From: Actinomycetospora lemnae
GTDB lineage: Bacteria; Actinomycetota; Actinomycetes; Mycobacteriales; Pseudonocardiaceae
Reading direction: 5' to 3'
Assembly: GCF_028737315.1 (NCBI RefSeq)
Contig: NZ_JAQZAO010000008.1
Coordinates: forward strand, 124,001 to 188,000
DNA: 64,000 nt
In this document: one piece after another, positions 16,800 to 25,844 of the stretch
Numbering within the stretch: position 1 is the first letter of the stretch
Layout of the letters: the number at the start of each line of letters is the position of its first letter
Position numbers and translations under genes: made by a program
Notes under the pieces: model-generated
The model's database searches: none
What the model saw: the letters and a program-made list of their open reading frames with translations, nothing else
What the model was told of the DNA's origin: nothing

Positions 16800-17891
16800 T
16801 CACACCGGCGCCGGCTGGTGCCCCGCCTCGCCCGGCGCGGCGCCCAGGACGAGGTCGTGCAGCACCGGACGCCCGTCCACCGCGACGAGCACCGCGTGGG
16901 GACGGGCGGCGCGCCCGCCCATGCGGTGCGGGGTGCAGATGAGCATGAAGTCGCCGGACTCCGGCGGGTCGAGGCGGTAGGTGCCGTCGGTGCCGGTGTG
17001 CACGCGTCCGACCTGCTCGCCCTCCCCCGAGACCAGCGTCAGCACCGCCGGGCGGGCGCCACCGTCCGTGCCGAGCACGCGCCCGTGCACGGGGCCGACC
17101 TGCGGGGACGCCTCGACCGCCTCCTCGTCCGCGCCCGCGTCCGGCACCTCCTCGCGCGGGTCGGCCGTGAACTGGGGGTCGCCGCGCGTGAGGCCCCCGC
17201 TGTTGGCGCGGGTCACGATCGCCATGAGCACGATCGCCACCGCGACCAGCACCACCGGCGCCACGAACGACCAGTCGGGCGCGACGCGCTGGACCACCGC
17301 GTTGCCCGCCGCGGCGACGACGAGCGCGCCGAGGCGCAGCGGCGAGTTCCAGGTCCAGCGGAACGGCTTGTGCAGCTCGACGAGGCTCGAGACCCAGTTC
17401 GTCACCGTGCCGGACAGGAAGCTCGTCGGCGTGCCGGCCGGGCCGACGTAGCGCAGCGCCGCGGCCTGCACGCCCATGGCGAGCCCGGCGCCGAGGACGA
17501 GCACGACCACCTTCCACGGCGCGAGCGGACCGTCGTCGACGCCGTACCAGAACGCGCCGAGCAGGAGCAGCAGCGCGAGCTCGGCCGTCAGCGTCGCCCC
17601 GACCGCGTTGCGCCAGGGCCAGCGGCGCATCGCGAGCCCGCAGGCCACGGTGCCGGCGATCAGCCCGCCGCAGTAGCCGGCGATCGCGCAGACGTTGTCG
17701 ACGACCTGTCCGACGTCGCCCTCCCCCAGCCCGAGGCCGAGCAGGACCAGGTTGCCGGTCATCGTGCTGGCGAAGACCTGGTTGAAGGCGAAGTAGGTCA
17801 CGACGTCGATCGCCCCCGCGGCGGCGGTGAGCACCACGGTCACGGCGCCGAGGGTGCGCGGGCGCCGCTCCGGTTCGTCGAAGCCGGTCAT
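16800..17891 (-). CDS. DUF1275 (YoaK-like) membrane protein with C-terminal Ig-like domain
   Basis: 363 residues from ATG 17891. Residues ~10-230 are the six-helix DUF1275 domain, with the landmark AIDVVTYFAFNQVFASTMTG (residues ~27-46) and GPAGTPTSFLSGTVTNWVSS. After a charged linker, residues ~260-350 form one carboxypeptidase-regulatory-like domain (HGRVLGTDGG, GTYRLDPPESGDFMLICT, GRPVLHDLVLG). DUF1275 function is unknown. The added soluble domain matches those of its neighbours on both sides, which is not expected by chance. Confidence 0.85.
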   Translation of the reverse strand: MTGFDEPERRPRTLGAVTVVLTAAAGAIDVVTYFAFNQVFASTMTGNLVLLGLGLGEGDVGQVVDNVCAIAGYCGGLIAGTVACGLAMRRWPWRNAVGATLTAELALLLLLGAFWYGVDDGPLAPWKVVVLVLGAGLAMGVQAAALRYVGPAGTPTSFLSGTVTNWVSSLVELHKPFRWTWNSPLRLGALVVAAAGNAVVQRVAPDWSFVAPVVLVAVAIVLMAIVTRANSGGLTRGDPQFTADPREEVPDAGADEEAVEASPQVGPVHGRVLGTDGGARPAVLTLVSGEGEQVGRVHTGTDGTYRLDPPESGDFMLICTPHRMGGRAARPHAVLVAVDGRPVLHDLVLGAAPGEAGHQPAPV

Positions 17892-17981
17892 GCGTTCCGA
17901 CGCTCGCAGCGGTCCTTGACGATGGGATTACCTGCGTGCTCCGTCTGTGTGTGCCCACTGCGACGAGCGGCACAGTCGCGG

Positions 17982-20030
17982 TCAGCGCACGGCCGCGCGC
18001 TCCCCCAGCACGACGTCGATGTGCACCGGCGAGCCGTTGACGCTGACGCGGGTGACCGCCGGGGCCGCCGTCCCGCGCCCGCGCGGGCTCGCGATGACGA
18101 GGTAGTCGCCGGGCCGGCCGTCGGCGCTCAGCGCGAAGCGGCCGGCGTCGTCGGTGGTGGCGCGATCGGCCTCGTGCCCGCGGGCGTCGACGAGCGTCAG
18201 GACGGCCGCCACCGATCCCTCGCCCGGCCCGAGGACGCGGCCCGCCACCGCGACGGGACGCTCGGGTGCGGCAGGCGCCGTGCTCGCCGCCGCCGGCCCC
18301 CAGGAGTCCCGCTCCCCCGGCGCCTCGATGTCGGCCACGGACGGCTTGCCCCCGTCGAGCAGCGACGCGACGGCCGCGACGAGGCAGCACACCGCGGCGA
18401 AGCCGAGCGCGAGGAACAGGCCGTCGGCGAACGGCCCGGAGATCAGCTCGGGGAAGAAGCTGCGTCCGGTGAGGAACGCCGCCTGCTGCGGCCCGACCTG
18501 GGCCAGGACGTCGGGGCCGAGCAGCGTCTCGATCGGGTTGTAGCCGAGCAGGGCGGCGAAGAGCGTGCTCACCGGCGGGAGCCCGGCGATGCGCCCCGCG
18601 ACGTCGGCCGGCACGCCCTGCCCGGTCAGCCCGCCGTAGAGCGCCGACGGCAGGGTCGAGGCGAGGCCCAGGATCAGCATCGAGAAGAAGATGCCGATCG
18701 AGAGCACGGTCGCGCCGTTCTGGAAGGTCGCGGTCATGCCCGCGGCGGCGCCGCGCTGGCGGGCGGGGACGCTGTTCATGATCGCCGCGCGGTTGGGCGA
18801 GGAGAACAGGCCCATCGCGAGCCCGTTGACCGCCAGCAGCACCGCGAACAGCGGGTACGGGAAGTCGACCGGCAGGAACCCCATGAGCAGGAAGCTGATC
18901 GCGGCGACGGCCATGCCGCCGCCCGCGTACCAGCGTGCGCCGTGCCGGTCGGAGAGCACGCCCGACAACGGTCCGGCGACGAGGAAGCCGATGGTCAGCG
19001 GCACCATGTAGATGCCGGCCCACAACGGCGTCGACTCGTAGTCGTAGCCGTGCCGGGGCAGCCAGATGCCCTGCAGCCAGATGATGAGGATGAACTGCAG
19101 GCCGCCACGCCCGAGCGCCGAGAGCAGGTTCGCGATGTTGCCGGCGGTGAAGGCGCGGATCGAGAACAGCGACAGGTGGAACATCGGGTGCGGGATGCTG
19201 CGCTCGATCGCCACGAAGACCGCCAGCACGACGACGCCGCCGATGAGGCAGACGAGCACGGTCGGGCTCGTCCAGCCCATGACGTGCCCGCCGTAGGGCT
19301 GGATGCCGTACGTGATGCCCATGAGCACGGCGACGAGGCCGACGGCGAAGGTGACATTGCCCCACCAGTCGATACGGCCCGCGTGGCGCTCGCTGGTCTC
19401 CTGGAGCTTCGCCCAGGCCCAGATCGTGCCGAACACGCCGATCGGCACGGACACGACGAACACCAGGTGCCAGGCCAGCGGTGCGAGCACGCCGCCGATG
19501 ATGAGGCCGAGGAACGAGCCGGCGATCGCGGCGATCGAGTTGATGCCGAGCGCGAGCCCGCGCCGGGAGGACGGGAACGCGTCGGTGAGGATCGCCGTCG
19601 AGTTCGCCAGCAGCAGCGCCCCGCCGATGCCCTGCAGCACCCGCATGACGATCAGCCAGATCGCGCCCGCGTCGCCCTGCAGCCAGGTGACGGCGAGCAG
19701 GATCGAGAACACGGTGAACACCGCGAACCCGAGCGTGTACATCCGCGTCCGCCCGAACATGTCGCCGACGCGCCCGAAGGTGACGACGAGGACCGCCGTC
19801 ACCACCAGGTAGCCCATGATCAGCCAGAGCAGGTAGCTGATGTTCTCCGGGCGCAACGGGTCGAGCGCGATGCCGCGGAAGATGTCGGGCAGCGCGATGA
19901 GCAGGATCGACATGTTGATCGTCACGATCAGCACGCCGAGCGTGGTGTTGGTCAGCGCGATCCACTGGTAGCGGGGTCCGGGGTGCGCCACCGCCGGCGC
20001 CACCCGCCCCTCGGACACCCTGCTGGTCAC
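17982..20030 (-). CDS. MFS multidrug exporter (DHA2 type) with C-terminal Ig-like domain
   Basis: 682 residues from GTG 20030, which has GGCGGAGG 5 bases upstream; a TTG at 20063 would add 11 residues but overlaps an inverted repeat. The transporter part has 14 helices with the motif A loop FGRVGDMFGRTRMY and SRRGLALGINSIAAIAGS in motif-C position. Residues ~590-680 carry the beta-sandwich domain (VAGRVLGPGEG, PGDYLVIASPRGRG, SPVHIDVVLGERAAVR). Together with the gene at the left window edge this is the second exporter with such a tail. Substrate unknown. Confidence 0.9.
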   Translation of the reverse strand: MTSRVSEGRVAPAVAHPGPRYQWIALTNTTLGVLIVTINMSILLIALPDIFRGIALDPLRPENISYLLWLIMGYLVVTAVLVVTFGRVGDMFGRTRMYTLGFAVFTVFSILLAVTWLQGDAGAIWLIVMRVLQGIGGALLLANSTAILTDAFPSSRRGLALGINSIAAIAGSFLGLIIGGVLAPLAWHLVFVVSVPIGVFGTIWAWAKLQETSERHAGRIDWWGNVTFAVGLVAVLMGITYGIQPYGGHVMGWTSPTVLVCLIGGVVVLAVFVAIERSIPHPMFHLSLFSIRAFTAGNIANLLSALGRGGLQFILIIWLQGIWLPRHGYDYESTPLWAGIYMVPLTIGFLVAGPLSGVLSDRHGARWYAGGGMAVAAISFLLMGFLPVDFPYPLFAVLLAVNGLAMGLFSSPNRAAIMNSVPARQRGAAAGMTATFQNGATVLSIGIFFSMLILGLASTLPSALYGGLTGQGVPADVAGRIAGLPPVSTLFAALLGYNPIETLLGPDVLAQVGPQQAAFLTGRSFFPELISGPFADGLFLALGFAAVCCLVAAVASLLDGGKPSVADIEAPGERDSWGPAAASTAPAAPERPVAVAGRVLGPGEGSVAAVLTLVDARGHEADRATTDDAGRFALSADGRPGDYLVIASPRGRGTAAPAVTRVSVNGSPVHIDVVLGERAAVR

Positions 20031-20040
20031 GTCGCCTCCG

Positions 20041-20059
20041 CCGAACTCGTTAGGTTCGG
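20041..20059. promoter_or_regulatory. Inverted repeat upstream of MFS exporter gene
   Basis: CCGAACTCGTTAGGTTCGG has 6-bp arms (CCGAAC/GTTCGG) with a 7-bp spacer, 11 bp upstream of the chosen GTG. This is a plausible operator for a TetR- or MarR-type repressor acting on the exporter; no regulator gene is adjacent. Confidence 0.4.
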
Positions 20060-20172
20060 ACAACTATAAGCACGCACGCCGGACGGCGGCGGTGTGACCT
20101 CGTCGTGCGGGAAACCGCTCGCGGCGACGATTACCGTGCCGGACGGCCGCACTCGTCCCGGGAGGCTGAGGA

Positions 20173-20685
20173 ATGACCACCGTGCTCACGGCCGACGCCG
20201 TGCGCCGCTCGATGATCAACTGTTCGAAGGGCGACGCGAAGCGGATGACCGTCGTCGACGCCGTCGTCGGCACCGACCTCGACGAGGTCGAGTTCGTCGG
20301 CTGGCACGACCCGCGCATGCCGCAGCGCGCGTACCTCGTCACCGTCCACGAGGGCGTGGTGACCGGGGTGCTGCTGCGCCCGGCCGCCGGTGGCGGCGGC
20401 GTGCGGCGCACGGCGATGTGCGCGCTGTGCCGCACCACCCACACCGACGGCGACGTGACCCTCTACACCGCGCCGAAGGCGGGCGCGGCGGGCCGCGACG
20501 GCAACAGCGTCGGCACCTACGTCTGCGACGACCTCGCCTGCCCGACGACGACGCGGCTCGAGAGGAAGCCGAGCCCGAGCGTCATGCCGGACCTGAGCCT
20601 GCCGGTCGCGGAGCGGGTCGCCGGACTGCGTGTGCGCATCGACGGCTTCCTGGCGGCGGTGCGCGGCCGGGAGGACGCGGCGTAG
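20173..20685 (+). CDS. FBP-type treble-clef zinc-finger protein
   Basis: 170 residues from ATG 20173 behind GGGAGGCTGAGGA. Two Cys pairs, C83/C86 (MCALCRTTH) and C118/C123 (YVCDDLACPTTTR), fit the treble-clef domain found at the C-terminus of elongation factor G-binding FBP proteins. By homology it may bind EF-G and affect ribosome release (as in fusidic acid protection), but the N-terminal part of long FBP proteins is absent. Stand-alone FBP domains are common in actinobacteria. Confidence 0.85.
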   Translation: MTTVLTADAVRRSMINCSKGDAKRMTVVDAVVGTDLDEVEFVGWHDPRMPQRAYLVTVHEGVVTGVLLRPAAGGGGVRRTAMCALCRTTHTDGDVTLYTAPKAGAAGRDGNSVGTYVCDDLACPTTTRLERKPSPSVMPDLSLPVAERVAGLRVRIDGFLAAVRGREDAA

Positions 20686-20699
20686 GTCGGCTCCGCCGG

Positions 20700-21386
20700 T
20701 CAGGAGCCGGAGGTCGGGACCAGCACGGGCAGGGCCCGCAGCGCGAGGTCGACGAGGACGGGCTGGGCCTGGTCGAAGGGCACCGGCCGGTCGGGGGTGA
20801 GCGTGAAGCTCGCCGTCACACGGCCGTAGACGACGACCAGCACCGGACCCTCCGGGTCGGGGTAGTAGATCGCCTCGGCGGCGCCGAACGGCACCGGCTG
20901 GGAGGGCACCCCCGAGCTCGCCTGGGCGTCCCGGTTGACCCGCGACTGCGCGGTGGCCGCCCCCGGGTCGGTGTAGCCGCTCATCAGCACCTTGAGCACG
21001 AGGGTGTTCGGCGGTGGTGCGCCGGGACCGCCCTGCGAGGTGTAGTTGCAGGTCACGCGCTCGAGGCGACCGACCTGCGGGGCCGGCACGTCGCGCAGCG
21101 AGGTGACGCGCACCGAGCCGAGCGGCAGGCCGAGGTAGTTGGGCAGCTGGTCGGACGCCAGCACCTGGTCGCACTCCGTGGGCAGGATGCTGTTGCGCGG
21201 CGGCGGGGCGCTCGTCACCGGCGCGGCCCCGGGCCCGGGGAACGTCGGGATCGGCGGGGTGCCCGCGGACGGGCCGGACGAGCAGGCGCCGACGACGAGC
21301 CCCAGCGCCGCCAGGGCGAGGCCGAGACGTCGTGGGCCGCAGCGCGGGGGTGGCCGCACCCCCGGTGGAGTTCCCGCGCGCCCCAT
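20700..21386 (-). CDS. Secreted lipoprotein of unknown function
   Basis: 228 residues from ATG 21386. A positively charged start (RPPPRCGPRRLG), hydrophobic helix and lipobox LVVGAC predict lipidation. A Pro-rich linker follows, then a globular domain with CDQVLASDQLPNYLG and VTCNYTS, so two Cys may form a disulfide. The layout resembles DUF3558-type lipoproteins of actinomycetes, but I am not sure. Start chosen for the signal peptide; a GC-rich ribosome site precedes it. Confidence 0.75.
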   Translation of the reverse strand: MGRAGTPPGVRPPPRCGPRRLGLALAALGLVVGACSSGPSAGTPPIPTFPGPGAAPVTSAPPPRNSILPTECDQVLASDQLPNYLGLPLGSVRVTSLRDVPAPQVGRLERVTCNYTSQGGPGAPPPNTLVLKVLMSGYTDPGAATAQSRVNRDAQASSGVPSQPVPFGAAEAIYYPDPEGPVLVVVYGRVTASFTLTPDRPVPFDQAQPVLVDLALRALPVLVPTSGS

Positions 21387-21469
21387 CGCCCCCGCCCGTC
21401 GTCTCGCCGTGTGCCTGCCGGACCGTACTGCCCGGCCGCCCACGGTAGTCGGCGCCCGCGCCGCGTGAC

Positions 21470-21874
21470 TCAGTCCGTCCCGTCCTCGCCGAGCTCCGCG
21501 AGGACGCGCTGGGCCACCGCGAACGCCCGGTTGGCCGCCGGCACCCCGGCGTACACCCCGACCTGGAGGAGCACCTCCTGGATCTCCTCGCGCGTCAGGC
21601 CGTTGCGACGGGCCGCGCGCACGTGCATGCCGAGCTCGCCCTCGTGGTGCAGCGCCGCGAGCACCGACAGGGTGACGACGCTGCGGTCGCGGCGTGTCAG
21701 GCCCGGGCGTGTCCAGATGCCGCCCCACGCGTAGCGGGTGATGAAGTCCTGGAAGTCGGCGGTGACGTCGTCGGTGGCCGCCGCGGCGCGGTCGACGTGC
21801 TCGTCGCCCAGCACCGCCCGCCGGACCTCCTCGCCGGCGGGGTCCCAGTGCTGCGTGGACGGGTGCTGGGTCAC
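21470..21874 (-). CDS. pcaC: 4-carboxymuconolactone decarboxylase
   Basis: 134 residues from GTG 21874, overlapping the pcaB stop by GTGA. The family signature is visible in RRDRSVVTLSVLAALHHEGELGMHVRAARRNGL, with the Glu/His pair EGELGMH, followed by EIQEVLLQVGVYAGVPAANRAF. It decarboxylates 4-carboxymuconolactone to beta-ketoadipate enol-lactone in protocatechuate breakdown. In many actinomycetes pcaC is fused to pcaD; here it is a free single-domain protein. Confidence 0.92.
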   Translation of the reverse strand: MTQHPSTQHWDPAGEEVRRAVLGDEHVDRAAAATDDVTADFQDFITRYAWGGIWTRPGLTRRDRSVVTLSVLAALHHEGELGMHVRAARRNGLTREEIQEVLLQVGVYAGVPAANRAFAVAQRVLAELGEDGTD

Positions 21875-23286
21875 GGGTGGTCCTCTCGCTTGTCGGGTGG
21901 AGCTCCCCTGTCGGCGTGCTCCCCTGGACGCTGCGTCTCCCGCGAACGGCTCGCCAGCAGGTCGTCGACCAGCGCGGCGGCCTCGCCCACCGCGCGGGAC
22001 GGGTCGAGGAGCGCCCGGACCTCGGCCGCGGGGTCGGCGGGCGGGTCGTCGAGCGCGGCCAGGGCGTCGGCGAGGACGTCGGCGAGGACGTCGGCGAACG
22101 GCCGGCCCTCGTCCTGCGACCGCGACGCGGCGTCGGTGACGAGGTCCTTCGCCGCCGCGTGCCCGAGCCGCGCGCGCAACCCCGTCGTGGCCTGCTCGGC
22201 CAGCAGCAGCCCGCCGGTCACGTCGAGGGACGCCGCGACGCGGTCGGGGTCGACGACGAGGTGGCCCAGCGCGTCGGCCAGCCACGAGGCGCCGGACCCG
22301 ACGGTGCGCAGGAGCTCGGACAGCGGGCGCCACTCGGCGTGCCAGGGACCGGCGGCGCGCTCGTGCTCGTGCAGCGACGCGGCCGTGAGCAGCGAGGCGA
22401 CGAGACCCGGGGCGGCCACCGCGGCGGCGCGCGCGGACACGGCGGCGACGGGGTTGCGCTTGTGCGGCAGCGTCGACGACCCGCCGCGGCCCGGCACGTC
22501 CTCGCGGACCTCCCCGACCTCCGTCTGCGCGAGCAGCACGAGGTCCGTCGCGACGGACCCGACCGACGCGCCCGCCCGGCCCAGCAGTCCGGCGAGCTCG
22601 GCGATCCGCCCGCGCTCGGTGTGCCAGGCGAGCACGGGCTCGACGAGGTCGAGGCGGCGGGCCAGCGCGGCGCGCACCGCCCGTCCGTGGCCGTCGAACG
22701 CCGCGAGCGTGCCGACTGCGCCGCCCAGCTGCACCGCGGGTCGCCACGCCGCGAGGGCGTCGGCGGCGGCGTCGAGGCCGGCGCACCAGCCCGCGCACCG
22801 CAGCCCGGCGGTGATCGGGGCGGCCTGCTGGAGCAGGGTGCGCCCGGCCGCGGGGCGGTCGCGGTGGGCCGCGGCGAGGTCGGCGGCGGCGTCGGCGCCC
22901 GTCCGGAGGTCGGCGCTGATCGCGGCGACGGCGCGGCGCGCGACCAGCATCGCCGCGGTGTCCACGACGTCCTGGCTGGTCGCGCCGCGGTGCACGCCCG
23001 ACGCGGCGGACCCGTCCAGCCCGCGGCGCAGCCGCGCGACCAGGGGGACGACGGGGTTCCCCGACGCGGCGGCCTCCTCGCCGAGCGACGTGGCGTCGAC
23101 GGGTCGGCGGCAGGCATCGGTGATGGCGTCGGCGTCGGCACGGTCGAGCGTGCCGGCGTCGGCGCTCGCCTGGGCGAGGGCCGCCTCCACCTCGAGCAGC
23201 GCGGCGACCCAGGCCTCGTCGGCGACCGCCGCCCGGGCCTCCCCGCGGGCGAGCACGGGGTCGAACAGGCCGGGGCGGTCGGTCAC
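21871..23286 (-). CDS. pcaB: 3-carboxy-cis,cis-muconate cycloisomerase
   Basis: 471 residues of the fumarase/aspartase superfamily. The superfamily signature GSSTLPHKRNP is present, with HRGATSQDVVDTA in the upstream conserved region. It converts 3-carboxymuconate to 4-carboxymuconolactone, the substrate of the coupled PcaC. A short duplication ADVLADVLADAL is seen near the C-terminus. The upstream neighbour is a DJ-1/PfpI protein, not pcaHG, so the ring-cleaving dioxygenase genes must lie elsewhere if the pathway is complete. Confidence 0.93.
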   Translation of the reverse strand: MTDRPGLFDPVLARGEARAAVADEAWVAALLEVEAALAQASADAGTLDRADADAITDACRRPVDATSLGEEAAASGNPVVPLVARLRRGLDGSAASGVHRGATSQDVVDTAAMLVARRAVAAISADLRTGADAAADLAAAHRDRPAAGRTLLQQAAPITAGLRCAGWCAGLDAAADALAAWRPAVQLGGAVGTLAAFDGHGRAVRAALARRLDLVEPVLAWHTERGRIAELAGLLGRAGASVGSVATDLVLLAQTEVGEVREDVPGRGGSSTLPHKRNPVAAVSARAAAVAAPGLVASLLTAASLHEHERAAGPWHAEWRPLSELLRTVGSGASWLADALGHLVVDPDRVAASLDVTGGLLLAEQATTGLRARLGHAAAKDLVTDAASRSQDEGRPFADVLADVLADALAALDDPPADPAAEVRALLDPSRAVGEAAALVDDLLASRSRETQRPGEHADRGAPPDKREDHP

Positions 23287-23308
23287 CGGGGCATCATGCC
23301 CGGTGCGC

Positions 23309-23893
23309 TCAGGCCTGGGCGGTCGCGCCCTCGTCGTGGACGCTGTGGGAGCCCTCGCCGAACTCCTCGACGATCTTGGCGCAGAACGCGTCGAGGTCGC
23401 CGGGGTTGCGGCTGCTCACCAGCCCGTTGTCGACGACGACCTCCTCGTCGACGACGTGGCCGCCGGCGTTGCGGATGTCGGTGCGCAGGCTCGGGTACGA
23501 CGTCAGCGTGCGGCCGCGCACGAGGTCGGCCTCGACGAGCGTCCAGGGCCCGTGGCAGATGACCCCGACCGGCTTCCCGGCCGCGAAGATCGACTGTACG
23601 AACGAGACGACGTCGCCGCTCTGCCGCAGCTGGTCGGCGTTGATCGTGCCGCCGGGCAGCACGAGCGCGTCGAAGTCGTCGGCCGAGACGTCGGAGATGG
23701 CCTTGTCGGGCGTGAACGTGTCGCCCTTGTTGATGTCCGAGTTCATCGCCTGGATCGCGTCGGTCGACAGCGAGATCAGCGTGGACCGCGCGCCGGCCTC
23801 GTCGATCGCCTGGCGGGGCTGCTCGAGCTCCGCCTGCTCGACGCCGTTCGTGGCGATGATCGCGACCCGCAGTCCGTCCAGTTGCCCGGCCAT
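23309..23893 (-). CDS. DJ-1/PfpI family protein (type 1 glutamine amidotransferase fold)
   Basis: 194 residues from ATG 23893, with CGAGGAGGG before it. The nucleophile elbow is VGVICHGPWTLVEADLV with C113 and His next to it; the Glu of the family triad is probably in NGVEQAELEQP. Close relatives (PfpI, YhbO, YraA) act in stress protection as deglycases or chaperones; specificity cannot be set. Only 22 bp separate it from pcaB. Confidence 0.88.
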   Translation of the reverse strand: MAGQLDGLRVAIIATNGVEQAELEQPRQAIDEAGARSTLISLSTDAIQAMNSDINKGDTFTPDKAISDVSADDFDALVLPGGTINADQLRQSGDVVSFVQSIFAAGKPVGVICHGPWTLVEADLVRGRTLTSYPSLRTDIRNAGGHVVDEEVVVDNGLVSSRNPGDLDAFCAKIVEEFGEGSHSVHDEGATAQA

Positions 23894-23979
23894 GTCGGAC
23901 CCTCCTCGATGCGTCGACGGCGGCACGGTGGCCGCCCGGTCGACGACCGGGTCCCCGACGACGGCGTCGCCCGAAACGG

Positions 23980-24447
23980 TCAGCGACGTGCGCGGAGCAC
24001 CAGACCCGGGGCGAGCGGCCCCGACGCCTCGCGGGCGGCGGCCCACCCCGCGAGCGCGCTGAGGTCGACGCCGTGGCGGGACGCCGCCTCGGGCGCCTGG
24101 GCCGCGGTCTCGGCGCCCCGGCGCAGCAGCGCGGACGCGCCACGGGGGTTGCCGCGCTGCTCGTGGGTCAGGCCCACCGCGAGCTGGGCGAGGCCCTTCC
24201 ACAGCAACCGCTCGTCGGACGGCGCGGCCTTCCACGCGCCCTCGAGGACGTCGTGGGCGTCGAAAGGCCGGTCCTGGTCGAGGAGGTCCTGCGCGCGGCG
24301 CAGCACCTCGTCGGGCGGGAGGTCCTCGTCCTCGTCGTCGCTGCGCGGGACGCCCGCCGCCCCGTAGGGCAGCGGGCGTCCACTCGCGTCGCGGGGTCGG
24401 GCGCTGCGGGCACGGCCCTCGGCGTCCCGGTCGCGGTCGGCGGCCAT
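23980..24447 (-). CDS. DUF309 family protein
   Basis: 155 residues. A charged, probably disordered N-terminus (residues 1-45) leads to the DUF309 helical domain with the hallmark FDAHDVLEGAWK (H65, E69) and LLWKGLAQLAVGLTHEQRGN. Function unknown; the conserved His/Glu suggests metal binding. Independent of flanking genes by about 86 bp on one side and 10 bp from the TerC stop on the other. Confidence 0.85.
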   Translation of the reverse strand: MAADRDRDAEGRARSARPRDASGRPLPYGAAGVPRSDDEDEDLPPDEVLRRAQDLLDQDRPFDAHDVLEGAWKAAPSDERLLWKGLAQLAVGLTHEQRGNPRGASALLRRGAETAAQAPEAASRHGVDLSALAGWAAAREASGPLAPGLVLRARR

Positions 24448-24456
24448 GGCCCGACC

Positions 24457-25596
24457 CTAGGACGAGGAGCGCGAGCCCGTCTGCTCGGAACCCGCCGTCG
24501 ACGACCCGGTCGTGCCCGTCGTGCCGGTCGTGCCCGTGCCGTTGCCGCTCGGGCCCGACGACTCGACCTCCGACGGTCCGGTGCCCTGCTCGGCCTCGCC
24601 CTGGTCGTCCGACGACGAGGAGCCGTGGGCCGAGGCCGTCCCGTTCCGCGTGGACATCAGGCTCGTGACCGTCACGATGGCGAGCGTCACCACGATGACC
24701 ACGAGCGAGAGCCAGGTGGGCACCTCGGGGATCGCCGGGTTCACGTCCTCGTGCAGGTAGAGCAGGATCAGCTTGACGCCGATGAAGGCGAGGATGAACG
24801 CCAGGCCGTAGGACAGGTGCACGAGGCGGTCGAGCAGTCCGACGAGCAGGAAGTACAGCGCCCGCAGACCGAGCAGCGCGAAGGCGTTCGCCGTGAACAC
24901 GATGTAGGCGTTCTGCGTGATCCCGAAGATCGCGGGGATCGAGTCGAGGGCGAACACGAGGTCCACCGACAGGATCACGGCCACGACGATGAACAGCGGG
25001 GTCACGCCCCACTTGCCGTTGACCCGCGCGGTGAGCTTGCCGTCGTCCTTGTAGCCCTCGTGGTCGCCCGCGTCCTCGTGCACGGTGACGAACCGGCGGA
25101 CCAGCTTGACCGCCCGGTTGTCGTGCATGTCCTTCGGTTCCTCGCCGTGCTGCTTGATCAGCGTGTACGCCGTGTACAGCAGGAACGCGCCGAAGATGAC
25201 GAAGACGAACGCGAACGCGGAGATCACCGCGGCACCGATGGCGATGAAGATCGCGCGCATGACGAGCGCGCCGATGACGCCCCAGAGCAGCACCTTCTGC
25301 TGGTGACGCTTGGGCACCGCGAACTGGCCCAGGATCACCGCGAAGATGAACAGGTTGTCGACCGAGAGGCTCTTCTCGACGAGGTAGCCGGCGAAGTACT
25401 CGGTGCCCGCCTGCGTCCCCATCGTGAACAGCAGGATCACGCCGAAGACCACGGCGACGGCGATGTAGATGACCGACCAGAGGGTGGCCTCGCGGAAGCT
25501 GACCTCGTGGGGCGACCGGGCGTGCCAGATGTCGATCGCCACGAGCACGGCGATGCCGCCGACCGTGGCCGCCCAGACCCAGAAGGGGACCGTCAC
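24457..25596 (-). CDS. TerC family integral membrane protein
   Basis: 379 residues from GTG 25596 with GGAGGAGCAGGC upstream. Nine or so helices; TerC landmarks EKSLSVDNLFIFAVILGQFA and SVDLVFALDSIPAIFGITQN show the paired acidic membrane residues thought to bind metal. A ~75-residue Ser/Gly/Thr tail with TGTTGTTGTTG repeats follows the last helix. Relatives (Alx, TerC, MeeY) export manganese or load exoenzymes with metal. A strong hairpin stands in the leader. Confidence 0.9.
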   Translation of the reverse strand: MTVPFWVWAATVGGIAVLVAIDIWHARSPHEVSFREATLWSVIYIAVAVVFGVILLFTMGTQAGTEYFAGYLVEKSLSVDNLFIFAVILGQFAVPKRHQQKVLLWGVIGALVMRAIFIAIGAAVISAFAFVFVIFGAFLLYTAYTLIKQHGEEPKDMHDNRAVKLVRRFVTVHEDAGDHEGYKDDGKLTARVNGKWGVTPLFIVVAVILSVDLVFALDSIPAIFGITQNAYIVFTANAFALLGLRALYFLLVGLLDRLVHLSYGLAFILAFIGVKLILLYLHEDVNPAIPEVPTWLSLVVIVVTLAIVTVTSLMSTRNGTASAHGSSSSDDQGEAEQGTGPSEVESSGPSGNGTGTTGTTGTTGSSTAGSEQTGSRSSS

Positions 25597-25675
25597 GCCT
25601 GCTCCTCCACGTCGCCGATCAAGTCGAGAGCGACGGTTGTCGCTGTTCGGGGCGCCAACGGGCCGCCCCCGGGGA

Positions 25676-25693
25676 GGGTTCCCCGGTGTGACG
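25676..25693. promoter_or_regulatory. Hairpin in the TerC leader/divergent promoter
   Basis: CCGGGGAGGGTTCCCCGG: 7-bp perfect arms with a 4-base loop, about 80 bp upstream of the terC start. terC genes are often preceded by the yybP-ykoY manganese riboswitch, but I could not match its conserved internal loops, so only a hairpin is claimed. Confidence 0.3.
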
Positions 25694-25844
25694 ATACCGA
25701 CGCCGGGGCGGTTCGTTCCCCGATGTCGGATTCCTCCGACCCTCACTCGTCCGGGCGGTGCCGCGCGCGGGCCCGTGTGTCGGGCGGTGGTCCGTCGCGG
25801 CCCGACCCCAGGCTCGCCCGTCGGTCGAGGGTCGGGGAGGCGCT

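Noticed and set aside
16717-19965. Very long Arg-rich frames on both strands across 16.7-20.0 kb
   Set aside because: They are out of frame or antisense to the DUF1275 and MFS genes, which show clear membrane helices and family motifs.
25600-25720. Manganese (yybP-ykoY) riboswitch before terC
   Set aside because: The gene type and a strong hairpin fit, but I could not place the conserved internal loops, so only a hairpin is reported.
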